DNA of 64,000 nucleotides from Trichoplax sp. H2 (taxonomy: Eukaryota > Placozoa > Uniplacotomia > Trichoplacea): contig NOWV01000011.1 of assembly GCA_003344405.1 (NCBI GenBank), positions 558,001 to 622,000 of the forward strand, in the 5' to 3' direction. Both the position numbers and the translations under genes were made by a program. The notes below the pieces were generated by a model that saw nothing but the letters and a program-made list of their open reading frames with translations, was not told the origin of the DNA and did not search any database. How positions within the stretch are numbered: the stretch's first letter is position 1; the number at the start of each line of letters is the position of its first letter. Below, in pieces: positions 12,556-32,883 of this stretch.

Positions 12556-12936
12556 CTGCACACATGGAAATCGATCGAATAGAGCCGTCCAAAATGGAAC
12601 TAAAGCCATAAAAGCGCCAGGAACAATAGGTGGTACCCATTTCATTGCGTAAAGAAACAGAAATGATGGTGCGGCAACATGGAATAGACCCAATCCAATC
12701 ATTTTGAGATAATTATAAGGATTTAATAATGTTCGTCTTATAATTATGCTATTTTTTGCTCGGAAAGTTATAAAAAATAAAGCGACAAGAATAAATGCAA
12801 TAGAGCTGAAAGAAGACGAAAAAGTAACCAAAATGGCTGGATGAGGAAATTTTCTTAGAGCGTATTGTAACAAAAGTGGCGCTGTGCTATAGGTCAAGGC
12901 TACACTAATAGCCATAATAATCCACTCAATCTTCAT
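12556..12936 (-). CDS. EamA/DMT-type transporter, N-terminal exon only
   Basis: A single ATG-started exon of 127 residues ends at a GT donor after '...RFPCVQ'; the frame beyond it runs on into intron. It contains four to five hydrophobic helices in the order expected of one EamA unit: 'WIIMAISVALTYSTAPLL', 'ILVTFSSSFSSIAFILVAL', 'MIGLGLFHVAAPSFLFLYAM', and 'VPPIVPGAFMALVPFWTAL'. The last carries the family pattern (small residues, then P and an aromatic, TAL). Such proteins move small metabolites or nucleotide-sugars across membranes; the substrate cannot be told. A complete transporter needs a second EamA half, which I could not find in the 2 kb downstream. It is therefore either continued by distant exons or a truncated copy. 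Confidence 0.55.
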
Positions 12937-15900
12937 AATGATGATGAATTAATGTCTTTCCTACTACGGATAGAGATTAAGCATTAAAATGAAGAAATGG
13001 TTTAAATTGTAATATCCGACAACCATCAACCGTCAATTCTAGACCTACTGGAAATGAATCATGCCACTTACCTATAATAAAATGGCTCTTCAACTTCAAG
13101 TAGATATTACTAATTTATAAGCTAAAATAAGATGGAAATTAATATAGATAGTTTATGATTCTTAACAGTGGATTTGCCTACCTACTAACTTTCTGACTAC
13201 AAATGAGAACTAGTTGTAGTTGTAGTCGAAAAGTCGGTTTGGGGTTAGGATGTATAGTTACTAGGTCTTGTCTATCGATAAACTAATTTTCTACTATATC
13301 AAAGTAACATCGGATGACAGTATTATTTGTACTGTCGATTTGGGAGTTAATTGATCTTTCAAACTAAATAATGCTAAACCATAGACGTGAAAGTTGATAC
13401 AACAATGGAAGAGCAGCAGTTTGCTTATGCCTTTCTATAGTGTGTAATAATTCCAAAACTAGAATACGACTGAAACCTTACTTTATTAACTATATTATCC
13501 TAGGGTGACATTGGAACAACTTGGTTTTATTGCAATATTTTCAGTATATTCGCTATTCATTAGCTATTGTTCACCTGCTGTTGTTTCAATTTTATTTACC
13601 ATCAAATACAATAATTGTAGGGCTATAGCTAAACAATTCTCCTTACATACGTGATCTAATGATTGATAGTTGGAATAATTTCGTCATAGATTAATGTTGT
13701 TATAAAATGGGCGTCTATTCTCCACGCCCGTTACTGTCGTTGACATTGTTGTTATCTAGAGCTGGATACAGGGCGTAACAGCTATATTTTATTGACCAAC
13801 ATGATTGAACTTTTAGATACTCTTCTTCCTTTAAGGTGTTAACTACAAAGAGTTACACTATCTTAATGCTATGATTCCTTTACTGTAGTGTGAAATAGGA
13901 CTGTTTTCAACGCTATACTTGATTTACTATCGTCACGTATTAAGATCTCACCATAATTGGATTCTTTCCATATCCCTCCCCTTCTTTTCTTTCTCAATTT
14001 CTTTCGGGAGTTAGATACCGTCATCATTCAATTTACATCGCATGTTGCATGATATTAGAAGACAAATGTCAACAAATGCTCTTAAATTGAGATGACTTAG
14101 TATCTAAGAACAAAAAAGCAACTGTTGTAATCAACATCTTTTTTCTTCGTCCTTTCAAACAGATCTATTACTTGAAATCAATCAATGGAGTAGGGGGTAA
14201 TATCGTTTTTACGCGTGTTCTTTTCTATTTTTAGTTCCCATATAAATAGGTAAGGTAGAATATCAAATTGAATTAAGATGAAAGGGATGGAATGAAATAA
14301 GTGGCAGTTCAAGAATATCATTACCGGTATAGAAATTAGCTATCTAAAGATAAAAAGTAGACGGTCCTTATAAAAGGATGAAATCATAAACTAAAGTTAT
14401 ACGTATAACACATGATTCATCTGACCTAGTTAAAGCCTTCTGCTGTAATTTATTCATTTAAAGTTTAATCATGGGCGCTGTACAGATGTATGAGTCATTA
14501 ATTCACCAAATTAAATAGACTATGCAGTAGACTATATATTGGTCAAGGTTATTATTCTATGTTAACCAACATAGGAATAAATTTTTAACAGATTGAATGA
14601 AAATTATCCAGGCTAGGACTATGATGGTCTATTGTTACCGTTGTCTATCAAATCATTTCCATAACTCTTTGATGATAACTATTACTACATTGTAAAGTCT
14701 GCTACTTGATATGTCAAATTACAGAATCGGTAATCAATAGAATGTGGACCAATCTACTATTGCAACCTCAGATTTTATTCATACCTTAAATTAAATTATC
14801 CAAACTATTTAAATTGCCTATTGAAAGTTTCTCCAACTGCAAACTGCTTTGATAACTAAAAAATACTACATCCCATAGATTGTAGTCTACAGACTCCTAT
14901 TTCGGTACAAGTGGTTAGAATAAATCACATATGTAACATTGTTGTCTTTTCATATTATTAATGCAAATGGTATATTATGTCATATCCAGTCGTTAGCTTC
15001 TCAATTAACCCTTTGTCATATATGCGACTGTTTTCCATATCAAGTAATACTAAAGCAAATGAATATTTACATTACGATCTTGTCATCGAATAAATGAATT
15101 TTATTAAAATCCAATTACAGTTGCACGGTAGTAAAACGAGGCATACTTGTATGACGCTTAAAAAGTATCTATAGACCTTTTCGATTCCAATGAATTTTGC
15201 CAAAATTCAATCTTACTATTTATTCGGTATACCGTAATAATTACGGAAGCTTACGTAAATGTAACATAAATACTCTCTAGCAGTACAATATCTATCTGCA
15301 TACTGTATTAAATCTGTCAAAGATTCGATAATTGTTTCTTTTTAATTCGAGTAGTTAACTGGGAGGCTTAAAAGTTTATTCATTTTAACTATTTTCAATG
15401 GTCACTCTATGCGCATTTCCTTCTTGTTATTTGCTACCAAAGTATAGTATTTCTGATAGTTTTTAACGTATTTATGACCTACATTACATTAACGCATAAC
15501 TACTGTATTGTAATTATAGCTATTAATACTCTCATATTAACTAAATATGATTATTAAAGTGTTCGTAATTTCTGTTTATGCACGAAATAATACGTTTACG
15601 GTTTATCTCGTCGCACTGGATCATGATTGCACTGTAGCGTGTTTCCAGTTACAAGTATTTACACTTCTGCACGTAAATGCCAATATTGCGGTCAAATTTG
15701 GTAAACGTAATGATATTGTAACAATCAACTTTAGTACAATTAAGTGACAACAGATGTATGTACATAATTTTGATTTTATTTTCAGAAAATAAAAAAGCTG
15801 TTCTCAAATGTTATTGACCAAATTTTGCTAATATTACATACGATAAACTGTGATTATAGAAGATAAACTTCATATTATTTTTCCTTAAGAACTACGTGAA

Positions 15901-16328
15901 AAAAAGTAACGTTACCAAATCATATAGTCAGATACTTAAAATTTTTACTTATAGTGCAAGGCGGATCAATTCGAGAACAGTAACTTTACGGAAGCGCTAA
16001 AATTTTTTCGCAATAACAAATGTTAATTTTTTTAATACTCAGAAACTGCTACGATTGTGGGATAGCCATTTTGTATCATCTAATAAAGAAATTTTTACAT
16101 TCGGTTAATTATCGAGCTATTTCGTTTGCTTTGAACCTTTAGCAGTCAAAAGTCTTCGCTATCATGCACTAAAGAAAATTTGACAACTCGATAACCTGGT
16201 TACGAAATATTCTATAGTCTAATAAGATTAATGCTAGGTAATTTGAAAAATGAATTGTTAGGGTTTTGTTGCTAAAACGGTCATGATATCGAGGTATATT
16301 GTGGTAAGATTGGGTGAATCACATCCAT
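12937..16328. other. Intergenic spacer, no gene recognised
   Basis: AT-rich sequence between the EamA-type exon and the 3' end of CASK. One frame of 66 codons on the plus strand near 15547 has no resemblance to a known protein. No repeat stands out. Confidence 0.55.
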
Positions 16329-24359
<8,031 letters not shown>

Positions 24360-24539
24360 TTCTAATGAAAACGACAGTACGTATCTATTTTATACGTAGG
24401 ACCTAACCTTCGTCGACGGGAGGAGAGGTAGAAAAAAGTGAGAAGATAATATAATAAAAAAAAAATTATTATTTTGTGCTGTAGTTCCAAATGTTACGCG
24501 TGCGGACCGGTATGGTACGGTACGAGCAGCAGCATACTG
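24360..24539. other. Short 5' flank of CASK before the duplicated segment
   Basis: About 180 bp upstream of the CASK ATG, with a purine-rich and poly-A stretch (24430-24470). It presumably holds the 5' UTR or promoter, but no specific element is recognisable. The duplicated block begins immediately upstream, at 24540. Confidence 0.4.
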
Positions 24540-26056
24540 TACAATCAGTACAGTAGAAGCAATCTTGACTGATAGTATCAACTGGATGAGCGACAGGGAC
24601 TGGTCCGAGACTGTGCACTATGCGCAGTAGAGTGGCGTATGCTGTAAACACTTCGCCAGTCTGTAGTCCGTACCGAACAGTGAAGTGAAGTTCTGTAGTT
24701 GTTGAATCATGAGCTCAGAACGGTGTACAGTACAGTACGCCTACACGTACAGTACACTGTACTGTACACTGTACATTGTACATAGTGAAGTGTAAATAGA
24801 CCTGAGAAAGGTTCGGTTCGGTTCAATACCTTTGTGATCTATGTCTGTGTTAAAGTACAGTATTAGTAACTTTCACACGCTTTATGTAAATCTAAATTAC
24901 ATATCTACATAAGGTGTTTATTCCCCATCGACTGATACCAAATTTGTCTAATTTGGTCTTAAAATTGTGTTTTCATATCATTTCAATCGCCGGGAATTCT
25001 TTTTGAGACACCCTCTAATAGTCCCTAGATATTTTACTGTATAAAGAACGCTTGTTACAGCGAACATCAAGAAATGAAGGTGAAAAGACTGTATGATTTG
25101 AGCCGTTTCAGACACGAATCAGAGACATCTACGATTCTACTGTACAATGTACTGTACATTCATAGAGTCGTGCAGTACAAAATCTTGACTCGCTGTACAG
25201 TACAGTGTACAGTACAGTAGTACGTTACAGTAAAACAGAAATTTAACTACGGATTGGAAATCTTCAACTACAGTAATACTGTACACTATCGTTTGAACTA
25301 CTTTTACATGATTTGATCAATATTAAAGCATTTTCAGTACTTATTTAATAATAATAATCTGGAACGAAACAGATCACGCTGTACAGTGTACAGTGCACAG
25401 TGCACAGTATATACTGTACTGTACAGTACCGTGCAGTGTCACTAGAGCACAGTAGACAGTAAAATGTAGGATGAATGATCACTGAACAAGTAGTAAATAG
25501 TGCAAGACTCGGCTTGAAAAAGCTCTCTATGCCCGTGAAATGAGAGGCTATACAGTTAAATCGATACGCGTAACGTCACGAATCAAGGTGGCTATTATAA
25601 TATAATATATAATATATATAATATAGGGAAAATCCCTATAATATACAGTATATAATCAGTGAGGCACTAACATGAACACTTGGACTGTGGACACGAATTC
25701 GGTCCTGTTCTCAACTGGCTGCATAATTGTGTTTTGCAACTTCTTATCCACTCCAAAGGAGTGATTTTATAGGGTTGAGCTTGAGGCACTCCAACAACCG
25801 GCAGCTGCGATTTCTTTTTAATAGGTGAACAGTCGCCAACTCACAGAATTTTTCTTCCTTTCTCATTATTTGTTGCCAAATCGATTTTGTGTGGAAGAGC
25901 GAGCTGTACAAACAGATTCGTTTTAGCCACACGATAGGATATCCTGCAGTAGCGCTTAACGTAGTGACATTAACACTAGTCATTGTTGTGACAGGTTCGC
26001 TTATTTTCATCGTTTATCTTGCATGGTGATATAATGATCGCAAGCTGTGATTGATT
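24540..26056. repeat. Direct duplication, copy 1 (about 1.52 kb)
   Basis: This copy begins 'tacaatcagtacagtagaag' and runs to '...gtgattgatt' at the N gap. It is collinear and nearly identical with 26077-27524. It carries a block of about 115 bp (near 24900-25012) missing from copy 2, and several GTAC-rich length differences. It is dense in 'actgtac'/'gtacagt' words. The reading frames inside it differ between copies and resemble no protein family. Confidence 0.9.
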
Positions 26057-26076
26057 NNNNNNNNNNNNNNNNNNNN
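26057..26076. other. Assembly gap (20 N)
   Basis: A run of exactly 20 N. It sits at the junction of the two copies of the duplicated segment: the sequence before it matches the end of copy 2, and the sequence after it matches the start of copy 1. Confidence 0.98.
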
Positions 26077-27524
26077 TACAATCAGTACAGTAGAAGCAAT
26101 CTTGACTGATAGTATCAACTGGATGAGCGACAGGGACTGGTCCGAGACTGTGCACTATGCGCAGTAGAGTGGCGTATGCTGTAAACACTTCGCCAGTCTG
26201 TAGTCCGTACCGAACAGTGAAGTGAAGTTCTGTAGTTGTTGAATCATGAGCTCAGAACGGTGTACAGTACAACTGTACAGTACAGTACGCCTACACGTAC
26301 AGTACACTGTACTGTACACTGTACATTGTACATAGTGAAGTGTAAATAGACCTGAGAAAGGTTCGGTTCGGTTCAATACCTTTATGATCTATGTCTGTGT
26401 AAAGTACAGTACAGTATTGGTAACTTTCACACGCTTTATGTAAATCTAAATTACTGAATACAGTAGTCCCTAGATATTTTACTGTATAAAGAACGCTTGT
26501 TACAGCGAACATCAAGAAATGAAGTTGAAAAGACTGTATGATTTGAGCCGTTTCAGACAGGAATCAGAGACATCTACGATTCTACTGTACAATGTACTGT
26601 ACAATGTACATTCATAGAGTCGTGCAGTACAAAATCTTGACTCGCTGTACAGTGTACTGTACAGTAGTACGGTACAGTAAAACAGAAATTTAACTACGGA
26701 TTAGAAATCTTCAACTACAGTAATACGCTATCGTTTGAACTACTTTTACATGATTTGATCAATATTAAGCATTTTCAGTACTTATTTAATAATAATAATC
26801 TGGAAGGAAACAGATCACGCTGTACAGTGTACAGTGCACAGTGCACAGTATATACAGTACTGTACTGTACTGTACAGTACAGTACAGTACAGTGTACAGT
26901 ACCGTGCAGTGTCACTAGAGCACAGTACACAGTAAAATGTACGCTGAGAACGTAGGATGAATGATCACTGAACAAGTAGTAAATAGTGCAAGACTCGCCT
27001 TGAAAAAGCTCTCTATACCCGTGAAATGAGAGGCTATACAGTACAGTTAAATCGATACGCGTAACGTCATGAATCAAGGTGGCTATTATAATATAATATA
27101 ATATAAATCCCTATAATATATAATCAGTGAGGCACTAACATGGACACTTGGACTGTGGACACGAATTCGGTCCTGTCCTCAACTGGCTGCAGAATTGTGT
27201 TTTGCAACTTCTTATCCACTCCAAAGGAGTGATTTTATAGGGTTGAGTTTGAGGCACTCCGACAACCGGCAGCTGCGATTTCTTTTTAATGGGTGAACAG
27301 TCGCCAACTCTCAGAATTTTTCTTCCTTTCTTATTATTTGTTGCCAAATCGATTTTGTGTGGAAGAACGAGCTGTACAAACAGATTCGTTTTAGCCACAC
27401 GATAGGATATCCTGCAGTAGCGCTTAACGTAGTGACATTAACACTAGTCATTGTTGTGACAGGTTCGCTTATTTTCATCGTTTATCTTGCATGGTGATAT
27501 AATGATCGCAAGCTGTGATTGATT
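26077..27524. repeat. Direct duplication, copy 2 (about 1.45 kb)
   Basis: This is the second copy of 24540-26056, starting with the same 'tacaatcagtacag' and ending at '...gtgattgatt' before unique sequence 'gataaactttg'. Relative to copy 1 it has an additional 'aactgtacagta' near 26270, longer GTAC tracts near 26850-26905, and lacks the ~115-bp block. Confidence 0.9.
26838..26915. repeat. GTACA/ACTGT palindromic microsatellite
   Basis: The tract alternates 'acagt' and 'actgt' words around 'gtac' so that its two halves are reverse complements ('tactgtactgtac' then 'gtacagtacagta'). Similar but shorter tracts occur at 24720-24780, 25195-25225, 25380-25430 and 26260-26335. Confidence 0.8.
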
Positions 27525-30500
27525 GATAAACTTTGTACTGTATTGTATCTACGCAAATTATTGAGAGTACAGTATTTTGTTCTGAAGTAGAAATTGATTC
27601 CAATAGGACAGGTAAAGGAGTCTTTCTTAACTGCAGCTGAGTGAAGAGCTAAAAGTAACTATCAGAAATGATTGAAATCTTGACGGAATGAAACGTGCAA
27701 TATACTAATTACAAAGGATGGGTCAGCTGCAGAATATTGTAGACAAGTTGTTCCTTGCTGATATCTTTTTATACGGCTAACAAGAAAGATGATTATAGTA
27801 GATCAATATTAATTGAAGCCAATAATTATAATTAGCAATATACTGCTGTTCTAATCAAAACCTGGTAAGGTGAATTAGCAGAGGGGGTGATGAAATGATT
27901 CTTTGCGTTACGTTGGCGCAATATGGATGCACCTAAGCAAAACCAGATCATTATTTGATTTATTTTTATCAAACGGTTATCGAATTAGTCTCTAGGGGTT
28001 ATCGACTGGCATACAGGCGTAATTTTTTTTTAACAGACTACGTTCTAAATAGGAATACTGGTTCTAAAGCTGCAAAGGACCAGGGTTACCATATCAAAAC
28101 CACGTTGCTCTATCAACATTTTATAAATACAATATACTAACAGGATACGACAGTATATAATAAACTTGATCTATATGGGAACTGAAAACAGAACTATGCC
28201 GATACGAAAGTAAATGAATCAGAAATTAGCAACATTAAGTAACAATAACTATAATTCATTGATATAAACCATCAATAGGACTACATATCGAGAGTACACA
28301 TTTCATGGCATGTAAAATTTATAAATGACGTAGAGTACATATTTAATGGAAGTATTCCTATCACGGACACTGTTAAAATGAAAATGACTGAATAATACAG
28401 TTAGGATCAGTTTATTATTGAATTACAGTTATCATTATATTGCAAGTTTTCTCAGGTTTTAGAAGAGTAAACTATAATTCAAAATTTAGTGAGAGATTCC
28501 ATATTATGTCTACTGTAAGAATACTACGGTAGATATTACATTTAATGAGCCCAAAAGCAAGAAAAAAACATTCCTAAAGATCTGTTCATAGGTTCTAGGT
28601 AATATTGATATTATAATTTATTGATGTACGAATTAATATTGCATACATTACAGCTATTTGATTCTAATCGATATTATGTCATGCAAGTCTTTCTCTAATT
28701 AGTATGCACAAGCTGAATATAATTGTGCGTATGTTTTAGACCATGGTTTTTATATCATATTACAATTGATGCGATACAAGGTATTTCCATCGCTAGCAAA
28801 TCCGTTATTAGAATCACACTCTCTATTTAAAATGTCGTATATTATTAATGATTTATTACATTAGCTTAGAGTTGGAGGGCAGTAAAAAAAATAACTCTTT
28901 CAAGTTGTATTGATCCTATTTTCTCCATTATCTAAAATAGCTCACCTTTAGCAATTTTACTCACAGTAATCATAGAAAACTGAATTTAGAATTTAAAATA
29001 ACGAAAAGTTATTTTACAGAAACATGTAGTTTTCTATTCTTCTGGTCAATTAGTCTGCCCGTAATGCTATTGTTAATTTCTAACTCTAATGAAGGTAAAT
29101 TGTTAAGTTAAAGAGCAGCACATTTACTCTAGAGGACTAACGTAAGTTTTACACGGCGAGTGTAGTGCTTTTTAAGAACTAAAATACCACTTCAGTACAC
29201 CATTTAATAAAAACTCGATCTTGTTCATGCCATATTGCCACTGCAACAATACGATGGTGGATCTGTGCTTATTTTGACTATCAAAATATCCATTCCACAC
29301 CAATAACTTTGTCTCACTATTCAAACACCATTTTAAATTTTTAAGTTGGCGTGTAAAGGTAAACCAGGATGAAAGATATTAATTATTTAGATCAGTTTGA
29401 TCAACACAGCAGATATTTCTAGACAACCTTTGGATTGGCATAACTGTCAGCAATAAATTACTTTGCATCAAAAATCAGAGATGTAAAATATTAAAAAATA
29501 TATAGTATAGCAGATAAAAAATCATGCCGTAAAAGTAATGTTGATCGATGACTCTAATTAAAGCAGAAGGTCTTTAGAAAATTTCTTTAACGCATGCACC
29601 TACATAGGGTACCTAGATGTGTAATCATGCTTTTTCTCGTTATTTATTTTCGAGAAGTTATATTTAGCGCTGAAAGTAATATTTATACGGACATGTTGTC
29701 TTATTGGTATATTTTATTATAAGTATATACTCAATAGTACTATGCTATTTTTATTGCATCTAGAGTTTTAATAAATTGCTAGCAGTTTGTAAAGTAAGAA
29801 AGTTAAATGCTTAAAACAACATTATTGTCTTCTTAAGTGGTCTCTTGCACTGAAATAAATGATAATGTAAGAGCAATTGTCTCAAAATGAATAATATTAA
29901 ACAATATATAGTCTAGACGCCCGATGTAGCAATTGCTAATATATTGTTGCTGCTTTTGTTTATGATATAAGTCTATTTAGATTATTTTAATCTCTTACTT
30001 TAATAATTTATAAAGCAAGTACTATAATAACTTCTATTTCAATAGAATTGATGAAAAACTGATGTCAAATAAAGTTGTTACAACCTAGCGTGCTATGCCA
30101 TATCACCACATTCCCAGTGTGAAACGATTAATAACCACAACAAGCGCCAAACAATCTTTTGACTCTATGAAGATCTATTTGAAGGCGAATGTCTAATCCA
30201 TCGATTATTCGTAAGTATATCATTTAGCCAAGCATATGATTAAGAAATAGTTATTTTTCCTACAAGCAACTAAATTTATATCATGACAGAATAACTAGTA
30301 TTGACAGTGAATAATTAATAGTATATCCAATAGGAACGATTACTAGATTCAAGAGAAGGTGTTTGTAGTTTAACTGCCTAGCAGTGGCTTGACATATTGT
30401 ATAACATTATTTTTGATATTCTGTCTCATTCACATTGATTTCGCTCCACAAGATTAGATTATATCCTACTATTGTAGTTAAATCTAACATAGCTTTACTC

Positions 30501-31894
30501 TGGTAATGTCTACGATTACTATTACATTGATTAATGCTGATCGCAAACGAGTTTAAAACTGATATTTAAAAACCTTTTTAGGTCCTAAAGCTATATAAAA
30601 TTAAGTCAGCAATTATTAAGAATTTTTAAAGGCACTTCTGTTATTAATTTCTCAAAATGTGGTCGTATACAGTAACTTTCCTCCCATGTTAATATAATAT
30701 CTAAGATTCACTGGTAGAATTTATGTGTTGTATTTAATCAGTATCAAGATACGTCAATTGATAGGATAGCGCCTAAGCAGGCCTAAAATTCCTGATACAA
30801 TGTATATTAAATTTAAATCTAGACTGTACTGCTATAATAATAAATTATAGTATAGATAATAATTGTAGCATAAAGTAGCCTTTACTACGGATTAATTGGA
30901 CACATTTTATTTTCTTAAACCATTATCGTTTCCAGTATTCTGTAGTACTAACTGAAATATAGTCAAAAGCTTTATGTATGTTGGCGATACTCACATTCAG
31001 CCTTAGTTCTAACAGAAAGCCCAAATAGAAACAACTTTCTCATTCTCGTAGCTTAATTTCTTTAATCTTTTATAACCTTAGCAGTCATGAGAATTGTAGC
31101 GATAATTTTTTGTTATTCTGGTCGATATGAAAGTTTCTTAAGAATCCTTTAATTTTGCAATTTAGGATAAATATTTAGAAGTCTTTATTACGATGCTAAA
31201 TTGTGTTTAGAAGGTTTATAGACTGGATTTTGAGGGTGTTGCAGGCTCTCCTGTAGAATAAGATCCTTTTACTTGAATCTGTTTCATCCGGAATCAGAAT
31301 TGAATAGCATTTAACTGAAATAGATAATTAATCTTGCTGGTTAGACAATTATTGTGCCACCTGCAACGAAATAATATTTTTTCTTTGCTATTTTGCATAA
31401 TTATTATCCGAATCATTGATGGTGATGATTAGATATCTTCCTGTGTTCTCTTGTAGCAACAACAAACAACTGGAAATTTAGTCAATAGCTTTATTTGTGA
31501 GGGCAAAGAACTTAGAGTAGAAAATTTTAATTTCTCACCCTCCTTCCCTGTCATCTACATTTTTACTACAACTAGCAGTGCCTTTAAATAAATTATCCCA
31601 ATAGTTTCACTGTCATTAAAGTAATTGAATTTTATTTTTCCTCAATCGAAATGGGTGAAATATTGCGCTCTTTATGTGTTGAGGAGTTCTATAACGAATT
31701 TATTTCGATAGATCTTAAAAATATTTTCTTTTCTGATCAAATATATTTAAGATTACGTAAATAGTTTAATTTTTTACCTTTGATTTCGAAAGTGCTTTGA
31801 CTAAAATTTTGACCTTAAAATTCCTACAGTAAAGGCTTGCAGTTATGATTATAGTATACAGTAGATATCTTACCAACGAAAACTCTTCGTTTTT
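27525..31894. other. Long AT-rich spacer, no gene recognised
   Basis: About 4.4 kb between the duplicated segment and the FAM124-family gene. The only open frames are under 65 codons and show no domain. An upstream non-coding or short first exon of the FAM124-type gene could lie near its right end, but none is demonstrable. Confidence 0.5.
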
Positions 31895-32883
31895 ATGATT
31901 TTAGGTTCTGTGAGTTGTCGCAAATCAAGGCATAAGGCTGTTCCTTGTATCATTCATTGCGAATTTGAGAATGGATTAAAAAAGAAGATGGAACGTTTAT
32001 ATCGGCCTATGTTGGATTATATCAATTCTACTCGTCAATGCATATCTATAGAGGACGATTCGAAGCGAAGCTTTAATCGAAGCAGAAACAGTTCTTCTTC
32101 AAGTAAGTAACGCTTAGATAATAATGAATAAGATCTGAATTGAGAAGAAAGTATTTGCTCATTATATAATTGGGAAATTTATGGTAGAGCCATAAAAATG
32201 ACCGCAAGTAATTTTCTCAACTAGGAAATTGCTTAATGTTAAAATCCCAGTTCTTATTTGCTTGAATAGGTGAGGATATCAACCAATTTGATGTCGGTAA
32301 ACCCAAAATTTTATCATTAGGTATTCAACTCTTTCTTCATGAATGTAACTACGGAAATTACCATGATAACATCAGAAATTATCTACAGCAATCAATATGG
32401 AATATTAAACTTAATGTTGCATTGTCATCAACGTACATAAAATCCTGTCCTCCAAATGATAATTTAGAATCTTATGTTGCCAATGGGCCTATGATGCCTT
32501 GGTGGGCAATCAGGACAATCCATTCTGGCAAAGAAGTTATTCGCATTAATCTATTTGTTAATGATTTGGATAATATGTTGCAATTCTATGAAGTTATACT
32601 GCGGCAGCAACCTCAAATTAAGCGAAAAGATTTTTGCTGTTTTACCTTAGTTCGATATCCGGAATTTGATTTTCAATTTTCATTGAAAGCATTAAATAAG
32701 TTAAGTCCTAAGCCCACCCCAACTGATGATTTCTTACTAGAATTTTTTCACACTGGCTATTCATCGCTAGTTAATTTATTACCAGATTGCGTTACCCTAG
32801 TTAGCAAGAAATGCTGGAAAATAAAGGATCCGGAAGGTAACACTCTCCTATTACACGAAAAATCAGTTGTTATTAAAAATTAA
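31895..32883 (+). CDS. FAM124-family protein (VOC/glyoxalase-like domain)
   Basis: Two exons, 31895-32102 and 32270-32883, join in phase (donor GTAAGT, acceptor TTGAATAG) to give 273 residues, ending TAA. I took the first in-frame ATG (MILGSVSC). A 'ttttag' acceptor overlaps that start, so an upstream exon is equally possible. The family match is clear in the second exon: 'PWWAIRTIHSGKEVIRIN' corresponds to the family's W-AVRP-H-GKE-VR segment. It is followed by 'MLQFYEVILRQQPQIKRKDF', 'CCFTLVRYPEFDFQFSLK', and 'CWKIKDPEGNTLLLHE', the last matching the metal-site-like end of VOC folds. FAM124 proteins are poorly characterised; no enzymatic activity is claimed. It is shorter than the human paralogs because it lacks their long C-terminal tails. 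The neighbouring TMTC gene converges on it. Confidence 0.75.

Noticed and set aside
24390-24651. Overlapping minus-strand frames 'MFTAYATLLRIVHSLG...' near the CASK 5' flank and again beside the gap
   Set aside because: Short frames in duplicated GTAC-rich DNA, overlapping each other, with no domain or splice support.
25744-26010. Minus-strand frame in copy 1 of the duplicated segment, with a different frame in copy 2 at 27135-27398
   Set aside because: The two copies keep different reading frames open over nearly the same DNA, so there is no sign of selection on a protein.
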